Shown here: positions 1 to 10,126 of the stretch, in pieces
How the letters are laid out: each line of letters begins with the position of its first letter
Position numbering within the stretch: the stretch's first letter is position 1
Assembly (NCBI GenBank): GCA_016703025.1
Contig: JADJCV010000005.1
Span: forward strand, 368,641-432,640
From: Candidatus Avedoeria danica
Lineage (GTDB): Bacteria > Chloroflexota > Anaerolineae > Epilineales > Epilineaceae
Direction: 5' to 3'
Length of the DNA stretch: 64,000 nucleotides
The notes under the pieces: model-generated
Told to the model about the DNA's origin: nothing
Databases searched by the model: none
Seen by the model: the letters and a program-made list of their open reading frames with translations, nothing else
Position numbers and translations under genes: made by a program

Positions 1-3000
1 GACGACCCGCACCCCCAGCCGCACCCCAACCCCCTCGACGTCGCCCTCGTGCACCGCTGCGCCGTCCCGCGGCGCGCCCATCACCAGGTCGACGACGAGG
101 CATTCGCGGCGGATCGTCTCGGCGTGGCGCTCGGCGACGACGGCGAGGTCGGGCGACGTATCGAGGTCGAGGGCGATGCGGGCCTGGTAGGGCAGGTCGT
201 CCGCCTTGCGGGCGGCCTGGATGTGGTGGAGCAGTTCGCGAACCAAGCCGAGCTCCTTCAGCTCCGGCGTGATCTCGGTCGATAGGACGACGACGACGCC
301 CCGGCCCTCGGCCGCCGCGAAGCCCTCGCGCGCGGTCAGCCGCACCTCGACATCGTCCGGCGTTAGCGTCACCGCCTCGCCGTCGAGGTCGACGACCAAG
401 CGGCCGTCGTCGACGAGGGCGCGGCGGGCGGCGGCGGGATCCACGGCCGCGAGGACGGCGCCGAGACGCTGGACGCGTGGCCCGAACTTGGGTCCGAGCG
501 TCCGGAAGTTCGGCTTGACGATGAACGTCACGTAGCGATCGGCCTCGCGCGTCGGCTCGACGTGCTGGACGTTCAGCTCCTCGGCCACGAGGCCAGCATG
601 CCGCTCGATGGCCTGCGCCGACGCGGCGTCCGCAACGACGACTTCGGCCAGCGAGAGCGGCTGGCGGACCTTCAGGCCGGCGTCGGCACGGGCGCCGTGG
701 CCGGCCGACACGGCCTCGCGGACGAGGGCCATCTCGGCGGAGAGAGCCTCGTCGATGAGCATCGCGTCGGCCGTCGGGTAATCGCACAGGTGGACGCTGG
801 GCGCGACAGCTCGGCGGCCGGCGACCGCCACATCCTCGCCGGCCACGATGCCGGCCGCCTCCGCTACCTCGCCGACGAGGTTGCGGTACAGCCGCTCGGC
901 GAAGAACGGCGTGAACGGGGCGATGACCTTCGAGAGGTCCACGAGGACCTCGTACAGGGTGTTGTACGCATCCCACTTGTCCTGGGACGGCGCCCCCCAG
1001 AACCGGTCGCGCGAGCGGCGGACGTACCAGTTGGACAGGGCGTCGACGAACGTGACGAGGGCGCCGGCGGCGGGGTGGTTCTCGAAGCGGTCCATCGAGG
1101 CGCGGACGGCGCGGACGGTCCGGTGAAGCTCGCCGATGATCCAGCGGTCCAGCTCGGCGCGCTCGGCGACCGGACGCCAACCGGTGGCCGTCGCCGGTGC
1201 GGTCGCCGTTGCCGTTGTCGTCGACGTTTCTACGACGGCGACTCCCGGGTCGAAGCCGTCCAGCCGGGCATAGATGTTGAAGAAGCTCCAGACGTTCGAC
1301 AGCCGCAGCAGGAACTCGCGCTGGGCGTCGCGGATCGCGTTCTCCTGGAAGCGGACGGTGGTCCAGGGCGGCTGGGCGCTGTAGAAGTACCACCGCATCG
1401 CGTCCGCGCCGAGGGCGTCGAAGACATAGCCGGGGCTGCGGTAATTCTTCGTCCGCTTGCTCATCTTCAGCCCGTCCTCGCCCATCATGTGCCCCAGGAC
1501 GATGCACGTGCGGAACGGGTGCGGCGGCTCGGCTTCCGGCGCGTCGACGGTCCAGTCCAGCCGGTCCTCGTCGCCGAACAGGAGCGTGCTGATCGACATG
1601 AGGCCGTAGAACCAGCCGCGCGTCTGGTCGATCGCCTCGCTGATGAAGTCGGCCGGGAACATCTCGCGGAAGCGCTCCTGGCTGCCCGGCAGGTGCGGGA
1701 AGCCCCACTGCGCGAACGGCATGCTCCCGGCGTCCCACCAGCAGTCGATGACCTCCGTCACGCGCCGCATCCGCGCCCCCGGCGCGAACGGGCTGTCGTA
1801 CGTCAGCGCGTCGATGTACGGCTTGTGGATCCGCAGATCGTCCGGCAGCGTCGGGTCGGCCGCCTTGGCCGCCTCCCAGACTTCCGTGCCCGTCACGCCC
1901 GGCTTGGCGAAGAGCTCGCCCAGCGCCCCGATCGCCTCCATCTCCCCCGAAGCCTCGCACTTCCAGATCGGCAGCGGCGTGCCCCAGAAGCGCTCGCGCG
2001 ACAGCGCCCAGTCGACGTTGTTGCGCAGGAAGTCGCCGAAGCGGCCCTCCTTGATGTGGTCGGGCAGCCAGTTCACGGCGTCGTTGTTCGCCAGCATCTC
2101 GCCCTTGAAGTCGCTCGTGCGGACGAACCAGCTGGCGCGGGCGTACTGGATGAGCGCGTCTTCGGGTGCACGCGGGCAGAACGGGTAGTCGTGCCGGATC
2201 TGGGCGCGGTGGTAGAGCAGTCCGCGCTCACGCAGGTCCTTGATGATGTCCTTGTCCGCGTCCTTGATGTACCGCCCGGCGAGCGCGTCGCCCGCCTCGG
2301 CGGTGAACGAGCCGTCCGGGGCGACGGCGCACAGGAGCGGGACGGCGTCGGGATCGGCGAAGCGCGGCCGCTCCGTCTTCACGAGGAGCTCGAAGTCCAC
2401 CTCGCCGAAGGCCGGCGCCTCGTGCACGACGCCGGTGCCGCTGTCCGTCGTCACGAACGGCGCGGCGACGACGCGCCAGCCGATGTGGTCGTGGCCGGGC
2501 GGGGCGTCGACGCTGGCGCCCACGTTCGTCGCAGCCGTACCGGCGGCCAGCGGCGCCGTTCGATCGCCCAATTCGTGGTGGTACACATCGAACGGCGGCC
2601 GGTACCGCCGCCCGACGAGATCGCGCCCGGCCAGCATCTCCTCGACGACCCACGTCCGCCCCTCGAGCGCCGCGACCTTCTCGACGAGCTCGGCGGCGAC
2701 GATCAGCCGCTCGCCGGCATCGTCATCCCGCACGACGGCGTAGTCGATGTCCGGATGGACGGCGGCGAAGTGGTTGCTCACGAGCGTCCACGGCGTCGTC
2801 GTCCAGACGAGAAGCGACGTGCCGGGCTCATCGACGAGCGGGAAGCGGACGTAGACGCTCGGATCGTCGACTTCACGATAGCCCTCGCCGACCTCGCCGG
2901 CCGAGAGCGCCGTCCCGCCCTGCGGCCACCACCAGACGATCTTGTGGCCCTGGTAGAGCTGCCCGCGCTCGAACAGCGTCTTCAGCGACCACCAGACGCT

Positions 3001-3471
3001 CTCGATATAGGTCTTGTGGTACGTGCAGTACGCGCCGTCCGTGTCCAGCCAGAAGCCGAGGCGGTCCGACATCTCCTGCCATTCGGCGGTGTACCGAAAG
3101 ACGCTGTCGATGCACTTGCGGACAAAGGCCTCCATCCCGTAGGCCTCGATCTCGGCCTTCGTGTGGATCCCGAGCTCCTTGCAGACCTCGACCTCCACCG
3201 GCAGCCCGTGCGTGTCCCAGCCGGCCTTGCGCTCCACCAGGTGGCCGGTCATCGTCTTGTAGCGCGGGAAGATGTCCTTCATCGCCCGCGTCAGCGCATG
3301 TCCCGGGTGCGGCAAGCCGTTCGCCGTCGGCGGCCCCTCGTAGAACACGAAGCGCGGCGCGCCGGCGCGGTTGGCGACGGACTGCTCGAAGATGCCGCGC
3401 GCCTTCCAGAAGGCGAGGATTTCCTTCTCGCCGGCGGGGAAGTCGGGCTTGGGGGGGAGGGGGTTGAACAT
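1..3471 (-). CDS. ileS: Isoleucyl-tRNA synthetase, type 2, open at left edge
   Basis: Isoleucyl-tRNA synthetase charges tRNA-Ile in the cytoplasm. The minus-strand frame starts at an ATG at 3471 and is still open at base 1, so about 1,157 residues are visible and only the C-terminal end is missing. The class I signatures are HPGH at residues 55-58 and KMSKR at 669-673. From family knowledge, the NGLPHPGH context with KMSKR (not KMSKS) fits the eukaryote-like type 2 enzymes. The anticodon-binding region follows KMSKR. A Thr/Ala/Pro-rich insert near residues 745-765 is odd for this enzyme. I see no T-box leader upstream. A small gene lies upstream in the same direction, about 260 bases away. 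Confidence 0.97.
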   Translation of the reverse strand, partial: MFNPLPPKPDFPAGEKEILAFWKARGIFEQSVANRAGAPRFVFYEGPPTANGLPHPGHALTRAMKDIFPRYKTMTGHLVERKAGWDTHGLPVEVEVCKELGIHTKAEIEAYGMEAFVRKCIDSVFRYTAEWQEMSDRLGFWLDTDGAYCTYHKTYIESVWWSLKTLFERGQLYQGHKIVWWWPQGGTALSAGEVGEGYREVDDPSVYVRFPLVDEPGTSLLVWTTTPWTLVSNHFAAVHPDIDYAVVRDDDAGERLIVAAELVEKVAALEGRTWVVEEMLAGRDLVGRRYRPPFDVYHHELGDRTAPLAAGTAATNVGASVDAPPGHDHIGWRVVAAPFVTTDSGTGVVHEAPAFGEVDFELLVKTERPRFADPDAVPLLCAVAPDGSFTAEAGDALAGRYIKDADKDIIKDLRERGLLYHRAQIRHDYPFCPRAPEDALIQYARASWFVRTSDFKGEMLANNDAVNWLPDHIKEGRFGDFLRNNVDWALSRERFWGTPLPIWKCEASGEMEAIGALGELFAKPGVTGTEVWEAAKAADPTLPDDLRIHKPYIDALTYDSPFAPGARMRRVTEVIDCWWDAGSMPFAQWGFPHLPGSQERFREMFPADFISEAIDQTRGWFYGLMSISTLLFGDEDRLDWTVDAPEAEPPHPFRTCIVLGHMMGEDGLKMSKRTKNYRSPGYVFDALGADAMRWYFYSAQPPWTTVRFQENAIRDAQREFLLRLSNVWSFFNIYARLDGFDPGVAVVETSTTTATATAPATATGWRPVAERAELDRWIIGELHRTVRAVRASMDRFENHPAAGALVTFVDALSNWYVRRSRDRFWGAPSQDKWDAYNTLYEVLVDLSKVIAPFTPFFAERLYRNLVGEVAEAAGIVAGEDVAVAGRRAVAPSVHLCDYPTADAMLIDEALSAEMALVREAVSAGHGARADAGLKVRQPLSLAEVVVADAASAQAIERHAGLVAEELNVQHVEPTREADRYVTFIVKPNFRTLGPKFGPRVQRLGAVLAAVDPAAARRALVDDGRLVVDLDGEAVTLTPDDVEVRLTAREGFAAAEGRGVVVVLSTEITPELKELGLVRELLHHIQAARKADDLPYQARIALDLDTSPDLAVVAERHAETIRRECLVVDLVMGAPRDGAAVHEGDVEGVGVRLGVRVV

Positions 3472-3662
3472 GGGGGCCTCGGGGGGGCGGGAGACAGGGG
3501 AGCGGACGCTGGCGCGTAAGCGGCGAATGATACGCGCGGGTGAGTGGGGGCGCCGAATTGGGCACGGACACCGGGCGACGACTTGCGCGCCGGCGGTGGA
3601 TCGGCTGGGCGGGACGGGTGGATCGGTTGGTCGGCCTTGCGACCTCGAGGGAAACGAAAGAT

Positions 3663-3701
3663 GCCCGCCCCCGCCTCCGCGTAGGAGACGAGAACGGGCC
3701 T
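3663..3701 (-). terminator. Possible hairpin between the small gene and ileS
   Basis: A nested GC-rich hairpin has outer arms GCCCG/CGGGC and inner arms CTCC/GGAG. It lies downstream of the minus-strand small gene and upstream of ileS, with a short T-rich stretch after it on the minus strand. It could be a terminator or a leader structure. The rest of 3472-3733 shows nothing recognisable. Confidence 0.3.
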
Positions 3702-3733
3702 CGAGTGTACCGGTAGATGAGGTACGTACGATG

Positions 3734-4096
3734 TTATTTCGCGACCGGCTCCTGCCCGGGCGTGAGTCCGTGGAGATCGGCGAGTCGTATGGTGCTCACC
3801 CATTCCGCCGCCGCGGTCGGGGACTCGGCGCTGCGCGCCCACACCTGCAGGCCGCCGCGATTCCCTTTCGGAGCCCAGAAGTAGAAGCCGTCCACCTCGA
3901 TCGCTGGGACCCCGTCGACCGATGCCTCTTCATGCCGCCGTATCCGGTCCTCGAGCCTGCCGCCCAAGAACTGCCAGAGCATGATGTGCGTCTCTTTTTC
4001 GAGATCCTTCAGACGCTCCGCCGCATCCTCCGATCGTCGCTCGACATCCACTTGGATCAGGCTCGCAAGCGTCTTCTCTTCGTCGACTGGATCCAT
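3734..4096 (-). CDS. Small soluble protein of unknown function
   Basis: I do not recognise this 120-residue protein. I place the start at the ATG at 4096 because AGGAGGG lies about 10 bases upstream; an in-frame ATG at 4147 would add 17 residues of weak composition. The N-terminal half (residues 1-60) is rich in Glu, Lys, Arg and Leu and looks helical. The C-terminal half holds aromatic segments (GFYFWAPKG, EWVSTIRLADL) that look like a small beta-rich domain. There is no signal peptide or membrane helix. It lies between the udg gene and ileS in the same direction. The bases 4097-4328 upstream hold no convincing gene. Confidence 0.55.
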   Translation of the reverse strand: MDPVDEEKTLASLIQVDVERRSEDAAERLKDLEKETHIMLWQFLGGRLEDRIRRHEEASVDGVPAIEVDGFYFWAPKGNRGGLQVWARSAESPTAAAEWVSTIRLADLHGLTPGQEPVAK

Positions 4097-4328
4097 TCCT
4101 CCACACCCTCCTGTGCCTCTCGGCTTATCGATCCCCGCCCGCACCACCGGCGGCCGGCCAACGCACGATCTCGTTCAGCTCGCCCTCGCAAGCGTCCGGT
4201 CTGAGCCTCCAACGTGCACATCGTCGTTCATTTCCATCGCCGCCGCAACCAGAGCGGCGGATCGTCGGGCTGGGGGTCGGCCACTTCACTCGGCATATGT
4301 CCCTCCGGGGTCGGTCTGGCACGTGAGA

Positions 4329-4988
4329 TCACCGATCAGACTGCGGCTCGAGTGGTGGGCGAAGCGACGCGGATCGAATGTCCAACGCATCAAGCACCCG
4401 CCGCACCTCCTGCACATCCCCCCACATCAACCGCTTCGGCGACCCCTCGGCGCTCGACGGGTTGCGCAGCAGGTATGCCGGGTGGAAGATCGGCATGACC
4501 TTGCGGCCGTCGAGATCGAACCACTCGCCGCGCACCTTCGTGATCCCGCGGCGCTCGTCGAGGACGGACTGCAGCGCCACGGCGCCCGTCAACAGGATGA
4601 CCTTGGGGTCGATCAGACGGATGATCTCCGTCAGCCACGGCCGGTACCACTCGATCTCCTCGGTCGTCGGCTTGCGGTTGTCGCGCGGGCGGCGGAAGGC
4701 GCTGTTCGTGACGAAGACGTCCACCGCCGGGTCGAAGCCGACGGACTGCAGGATCGCGTCCAGCAGCTTGCCGCTCTTGCCGACGAACGGCTGCCCGAGC
4801 CGATCCTCCTCGGCCCCCGGCGCCTCGCCGACGATCATCAGCCGCGCGGCGGGGTTGCCGCGGTAGATGACGATCCGGCCGCCCTCGGGCTCGAGCGGAT
4901 CGCCGGTCAGGTTCAGCAGCGCCGACTCGAGCTCGGCGAAGCTGCCGAACCGCAGCGGCGCGTGGAAGAGATCGACCTGCCCGCTCAT
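4329..4988 (-). CDS. Family 4-type uracil-DNA glycosylase without cysteines
   Basis: This 219-residue protein belongs to the uracil-DNA glycosylase superfamily (COG1573), which removes uracil from DNA in base excision repair. Motif A is GEAPGAEED at residues 54-62, followed by GQPFVGKSGKLLD, and the late motif is HPAYLLRNP. Classical family 4 enzymes hold a 4Fe-4S cluster with four cysteines, one in a KCRPP-type segment; here that segment reads TNSAFRRP (94-101) and the whole protein contains no cysteine. It is therefore a cluster-free relative. The start ATG at 4988 overlaps the stop of the hydrolase gene by four bases (ATGA), so the two are translationally coupled. Confidence 0.85.
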   Translation of the reverse strand: MSGQVDLFHAPLRFGSFAELESALLNLTGDPLEPEGGRIVIYRGNPAARLMIVGEAPGAEEDRLGQPFVGKSGKLLDAILQSVGFDPAVDVFVTNSAFRRPRDNRKPTTEEIEWYRPWLTEIIRLIDPKVILLTGAVALQSVLDERRGITKVRGEWFDLDGRKVMPIFHPAYLLRNPSSAEGSPKRLMWGDVQEVRRVLDALDIRSASLRPPLEPQSDR

Positions 4989-5962
4989 CTGGCCCGCCTC
5001 TCGTCGCCGTCGCGCGTGTCCTCGCCCACTTCGCCGCCCCCCAACACCGCCAAGATCTCGTCCATCGTCTCCAGCGGCCCGAAGTGCCCGCCGCCCGGCT
5101 CGAAGCGCGCCCGGCAGTTCGGCAGCGTCGCGGCCAGATAGCGGCCCATCGCCGCCGGCACGTTCTCGTCGTCGAGCCCCTGCCAGAGGTCGACGGGCGT
5201 CCGGATCTCGCCCAACGCGAACCCCCACGGCCGGGTCAGGACCGCGAAGTCCTGCGCCACGCCCCGCCAGCCCTGGCGGAACGCCTCGCGCAGCTGGCCG
5301 AGCAAGACATCGTGCACGGCGGCATCCATGACAGCGGCGCGGTCGGCTTCGGACATCCGGCGCGTCATCCGGCCGAGCATCCAAGTCGGTTCCTTTCGGA
5401 AGAGCCGGGCCTGCATCCAGCTCGTGATCTGACGCTGGAGCGGCGCGTGCTGCAGCATCCACCACGCGAACCGCCGCGACGGCGCGAAGCCGTCGAGCGC
5501 GCCGGGACGGTCGAGCGGCGCCATCGAGGCCGCCAGGACGACGCGCGTCACGCGGTCGGGCAGCACGTGCGCGCAGGCCAGGGCATACGGTCCGCCGCCC
5601 GAGCCGCCGGCGACGGCGAACGTGCGCAGGCCAAGCGTATCGGCCAGCACGGCGATGTCCCGCGGCCAGTCCAGCATCCGGCGGCCCCGCTGCGGGTCGG
5701 AGCGGCCGATACCGGGTCGGTCGACGGCGATCATCCGCAGCCCGGCGTCGGCGATCGGCCGGTCGTCGTCCATGAGCAGGCGCGAGCCGGGGACGCCGTG
5801 GAACACGAACACCGGCCGCCCGTCCGGCGCGCCGAACTCGGCGTACGCCAGCCAGCGCCCGTCCGGCAGCCGCACGCCGAGCTGCAGGTGCCGATCCGCC
5901 GCCCGGGCGACGGCGCGCGCCAAGTCCTCGGGTGAGATCGCGGGATCGCGCCGCTCCGTCAT
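4985..5962 (-). CDS. Alpha/beta hydrolase
   Basis: A 325-residue alpha/beta-hydrolase fold protein, cytoplasmic, with substrate unknown. The oxyanion motif FHGVPGSR is near residues 54-61, the first strand/turn VDRPGIGRSD follows near 80, and the nucleophile elbow is GGSGGGPYAL with Ser as nucleophile near residue 120. The C-terminal part has GGGHFGPLE, which supplies the catalytic His, and an aspartate before it in DLWQGLDDENV. A helical lid rich in Trp, Arg and Met lies between. The gene sits 49 bases after pyk in the same direction and overlaps the downstream glycosylase by four bases, so pyk, the hydrolase and the glycosylase probably form one transcript. Confidence 0.85.
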   Translation of the reverse strand: MTERRDPAISPEDLARAVARAADRHLQLGVRLPDGRWLAYAEFGAPDGRPVFVFHGVPGSRLLMDDDRPIADAGLRMIAVDRPGIGRSDPQRGRRMLDWPRDIAVLADTLGLRTFAVAGGSGGGPYALACAHVLPDRVTRVVLAASMAPLDRPGALDGFAPSRRFAWWMLQHAPLQRQITSWMQARLFRKEPTWMLGRMTRRMSEADRAAVMDAAVHDVLLGQLREAFRQGWRGVAQDFAVLTRPWGFALGEIRTPVDLWQGLDDENVPAAMGRYLAATLPNCRARFEPGGGHFGPLETMDEILAVLGGGEVGEDTRDGDERRAR

Positions 5963-6011
5963 CGAACGGTGCGGCGGGGCGCGATGCGCGGCCGACCCAA
6001 CTGCGCCCCCA

Positions 6012-7502
<1,491 letters not shown>

Positions 7503-7630
7503 CGGCGGACTCCTGCGTCGACGGCCGTCGTGGACGACGGTCGATGGCGTTGCTGGAGGATGGTTCGGAAGAACGAATCCACTTCTTCCAGTTGTGGTTG
7601 AGTATAAAAGAAAGCCGCAGCAGTAGGGGC

Positions 7631-7945
7631 TGTGGATTGTGGATGACTCCCGACCGCGCATCGCCCGGCGGTAGCCCTCGTCCCCCAGGCGTCGGCGAAC
7701 CGCAACCGCTTGTGGTGCCCGAAAGGGACCTTCCAGGGGGAGATGTGGACGGCGTCGGGAGAGCGTTGGACAACGTCCGCGGGCGGTCCGGCGCGGACTG
7801 GCGCCGGTTGGAGCAGGGATGTCGTGCTTGGGCCCGTCAGGGGCGGTACATCTTGTGGTGTCGGGACCGACCGTCCGATGTCACGGGACGTGAAGTTATC
7901 CCCATCTGACCTGTCTTATCCCCACAAAACCCACAGTTATCCACT
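7631..7945. other. Putative chromosomal origin (oriC) with DnaA boxes
   Basis: The 511-base gap between pyk and the 3' end of dnaA holds DnaA-box-like 9-mers. On the plus strand are TTATCCCCA (7896-7904), TTATCCCCA (7916-7924) and TTATCCACT (7937-7945), spaced 20 and 21 bases, about two helical turns. On the minus strand are TCATCCACA (7638-7646) and CAATCCACA (7631-7639). A short A/T-rich stretch (near 7598-7615) flanks the second group and could be the unwinding element. No gene fits in 7503-8013. The consensus used is TTATCCACA; the assignment rests on clustering and on the neighbouring dnaA. Confidence 0.72.
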
Positions 7946-8013
7946 TAATCAGCGGCCTGAACGGCCGAATCAGCGGCTTGAGATGGCGGCGGGCAAGGGT
8001 TGACCCGACGGGT

Positions 8014-9396
8014 TCAGCGACTGTAGAGGCGCTGCCGCAGCTGGACGAGGTCACGCTGAAGCTGGGCATCGACCTCGACCATCCGGGTGATCTTCTCCGC
8101 GCCGTGCATGGCCGTCGTGTGGTCACGCCCGCCGAGTGCGGCGCCGATCGCCGGGAAGCTCGCATCCGCTTCCTCGCGCATGAGGTACATCGCCACCTGG
8201 CGCGGCTCCGCGACGCGTGCCGTTCGGCCGCGGCCGCGAAGCTCGTCCTCGCTCACGTCGTAGTGCGCCGCCACGGCGCGGATGATCTCCGGCAGCGCCG
8301 GCGGCTCGCGCCGGATCATGAGGTCGGCCAGCGCGCGGCTGGCGGTGTCGGCGTTCAGCGGGAAGCCGTTTGACTGGGCGTAGGCGATGACCCGGTTGAG
8401 GGCGCCCTCGAGCTCGCGGACGTTGTTCTGGACCGCGGCGGCGATCTGCTCGAGCACGGCGTCGTTCACTTCGTGGCCCAGGCGCTCGTTCTTCGCGCGA
8501 AGGATCGCGATCCGCGTCTCCAGGTCGGGCGGCGCGATGTCGACCTGCAGGCCCCACTGGAAGCGCGATCGCAGCCGGTCCTCGAGGGTAGCGATGTGCT
8601 GCGGTGGGCGATCGCTGGACAGCACGATCTGCCCGTCCGCTTCGTGGATCGCGTTGAACGTGTGGAAGAACTCCTCCTGGGTCGATTCCTTGCCGGCGAT
8701 GAAGTGAACGTCGTCGATGAGGAGCATGTGGCAGGCGCGGTACGCGGCGCGAAACGCGTCCGTGGCCTGGGTGCGGATCGCGTTGATCAGGTCGTTCGTG
8801 AACTTCTCGCTGGAGACGAGCTGCACGTTAAGGCCGCGCGACGCGGCGGAGTGGGCGATGGCGTGCAGCAGGTGCGTCTTGCCGAGGCCGACGCCGCCGT
8901 AGATGAACAACGGGTTGAACCGCTGAGCCGGGTGCTCGGCCACGGCCTGCGCCGCGGCATGGGCCAGCCGGTTGCCGGCGCCGACGACGAACGTGTCGAA
9001 GCGATAGCGCGGGTTCAGGATCGTCGAGGTGGTGCGGAATGCCGAGCCGGTGCTGGCCGGGAGGGTCGGCTGCTCGAAGTGGTTCGCCGAGGGCTGCGGT
9101 TCGCGCACCGGCCCGGCGCCGGCGGCGCCGAGGGAATCGACGGAGTCGACGACGAACCGCCACGCCACGTCCGGGCCGGCCACGGTGGCGACGGTGTCCC
9201 GCATGGCGCCGCCCAGACGGCTCGTCAGCCAGTCGTGCGTCGCCGAGTTCGGAACCGCCACCACCAGCGTGTCGCCGTCGAGCTCGAGCGCTCGGGTGTG
9301 CTTCAGCCAGGCGTCGAAAGTCGCCCGGGTCATCTGAAGCTGCAACGCGGTCAGGACGCGCTGCCACACGTCTTGGGCGGTTGTCGGGAGGAGCAT
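8014..9396 (-). CDS. dnaA: Chromosomal replication initiator DnaA
   Basis: DnaA binds DnaA boxes and opens the origin. The protein is 460 residues, a normal length. Domain I spans about residues 1-85, a Pro/Ser-rich linker about 86-125, and the AAA+ domain starts at LNPRYRFDTFVVG. Walker A is GGVGLGKT (167-174) and Walker B is LLIDDVHFI. The C-terminal DNA-binding domain carries the DnaA signature GGRDHTTAMHG. The start ATG at 9396 has AGAAGGG upstream. The in-frame extension upstream of it runs through a tandem repeat and is not protein-like. The gene lies directly next to the putative oriC on its 3' side. Confidence 0.97.
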   Translation of the reverse strand: MLLPTTAQDVWQRVLTALQLQMTRATFDAWLKHTRALELDGDTLVVAVPNSATHDWLTSRLGGAMRDTVATVAGPDVAWRFVVDSVDSLGAAGAGPVREPQPSANHFEQPTLPASTGSAFRTTSTILNPRYRFDTFVVGAGNRLAHAAAQAVAEHPAQRFNPLFIYGGVGLGKTHLLHAIAHSAASRGLNVQLVSSEKFTNDLINAIRTQATDAFRAAYRACHMLLIDDVHFIAGKESTQEEFFHTFNAIHEADGQIVLSSDRPPQHIATLEDRLRSRFQWGLQVDIAPPDLETRIAILRAKNERLGHEVNDAVLEQIAAAVQNNVRELEGALNRVIAYAQSNGFPLNADTASRALADLMIRREPPALPEIIRAVAAHYDVSEDELRGRGRTARVAEPRQVAMYLMREEADASFPAIGAALGGRDHTTAMHGAEKITRMVEVDAQLQRDLVQLRQRLYSR

Positions 9397-9456
9397 GGGG
9401 GCGGACCCTTCTGGCGTCGACCGGTGGGATGAGCGGTGGGAACGGCGCACCGGGCG

Positions 9457-9547
9457 GCAAGTCCAAGCGGCGCGGCAAGACCCAATGGGCACAGCAAGAC
9501 CAAGAGGCACAGCAAGACCAAGAGGCACAACAAGGTCGAGCGGCGCG
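9457..9547. repeat. Tandem 18-bp repeat in the dnaA leader
   Basis: Five head-to-tail units of 18-19 bases follow each other: 9457-9474, 9475-9493, 9494-9511, 9512-9529 and 9530-9547. The third and fourth are identical (GCAAGACCAAGAGGCACA) and the others differ at a few bases. The array lies between the probable dnaA promoter and the dnaA start, so it would be transcribed as part of a leader of about 300 bases. A short plus-strand frame across it is low complexity and I do not call it a gene. Confidence 0.8.
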
Positions 9548-9696
9548 CGAACACGGCGACGCTCACGGCGCACCCGTCGGGTACGCTCGACCGTCCAACG
9601 GGTCAATGCACATGTCGGGCTGTGGCTGATGCGCTGGCGGAAGCCCGGCACCGGCCGACCGCCCGGGCCAACGATCCTCACCAGCGGATCGGGGCG

Positions 9697-9726
9697 ATTC
9701 TAGCCGCCGGCCGGCGCGCTCCGCAA
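9697..9726 (-). promoter_or_regulatory. Probable dnaA promoter
   Basis: On the minus strand a -35 element TTGCGG (9726-9721) and a -10 element TAGAAT (9702-9697) are separated by 18 bases. Transcription would start near 9690 and give a leader of about 295 bases containing the tandem repeat. A DnaA-box-like site lies just upstream. Confidence 0.5.
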
Positions 9727-9764
9727 GTCCGCCGACGTGTGACAAAAGCATCGAACGTTTGTGC

Positions 9765-9773
9765 TTACCCACA
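9765..9773 (+). promoter_or_regulatory. DnaA-box-like site upstream of dnaA promoter
   Basis: TTACCCACA differs at one base from the DnaA box consensus TTATCCACA and lies about 40 bases upstream of the putative -35 element of dnaA. Autoregulation by DnaA is common in bacteria and would fit. The rest of 9548-9998 contains no gene that I can support. Confidence 0.45.
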
Positions 9774-9998
9774 TCTAGTGTCTTCGGCGATCGTTCACAT
9801 ACCGGATGCGGAAATTCTGGCGACAGTACCTCCCGGCCCCAAAAAGTGGTCCGGAAACTTTAAGAATCATTCACATGCAAGGGGTGGCCCGCGAAGCCGT
9901 CCCGCCGTCGACGCCGACATCCAGCCTCGCCGCACGTCGTCGAGCGACGCTCTCACCCGCTACTCAGGAATGTCGCCCCACGCGGCAGACGATCGGTC

Positions 9999-10004
9999 TA
10001 TAAT
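9999..10004 (+). promoter_or_regulatory. Perfect -10 element ahead of the ABC operon
   Basis: TATAAT lies 122 bases upstream of the ABC ATPase start in otherwise GC-rich DNA. No convincing -35 box is seen at 17 or 18 bases, so this may be an activator-dependent or weak promoter. Confidence 0.4.
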
Positions 10005-10126
10005 CGCGCGCTTGTCCCCGACCGCCGATCGCCGTGTCGTCAGACCGACGCGGCGCCCGCGCGTGCGGGGTGTCTGTTTGGGTTCCACAGTCACTGCGAT
10101 CCGCGATACCAGGTGGGGGAGCGCCC

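Noticed and set aside
562..3519. A 985-residue plus-strand open frame
   Set aside because: It is the antisense shadow of ileS. High GC keeps the opposite frame open; the minus-strand protein has all IleS motifs.
3472..3733. T-box leader for ileS
   Set aside because: The conserved T-box sequence and a clear antiterminator/terminator pair are absent. Only a nested hairpin is present.
9457..9547. CRISPR-like array
   Set aside because: The units are contiguous 18-bp repeats without spacers, and there are no cas genes.
9397..9760. rpmH (ribosomal protein L34), which often lies near dnaA
   Set aside because: I read both strands for the short basic L34 sequence and did not find it. The basic-looking frames here run through the 18-bp tandem repeat.
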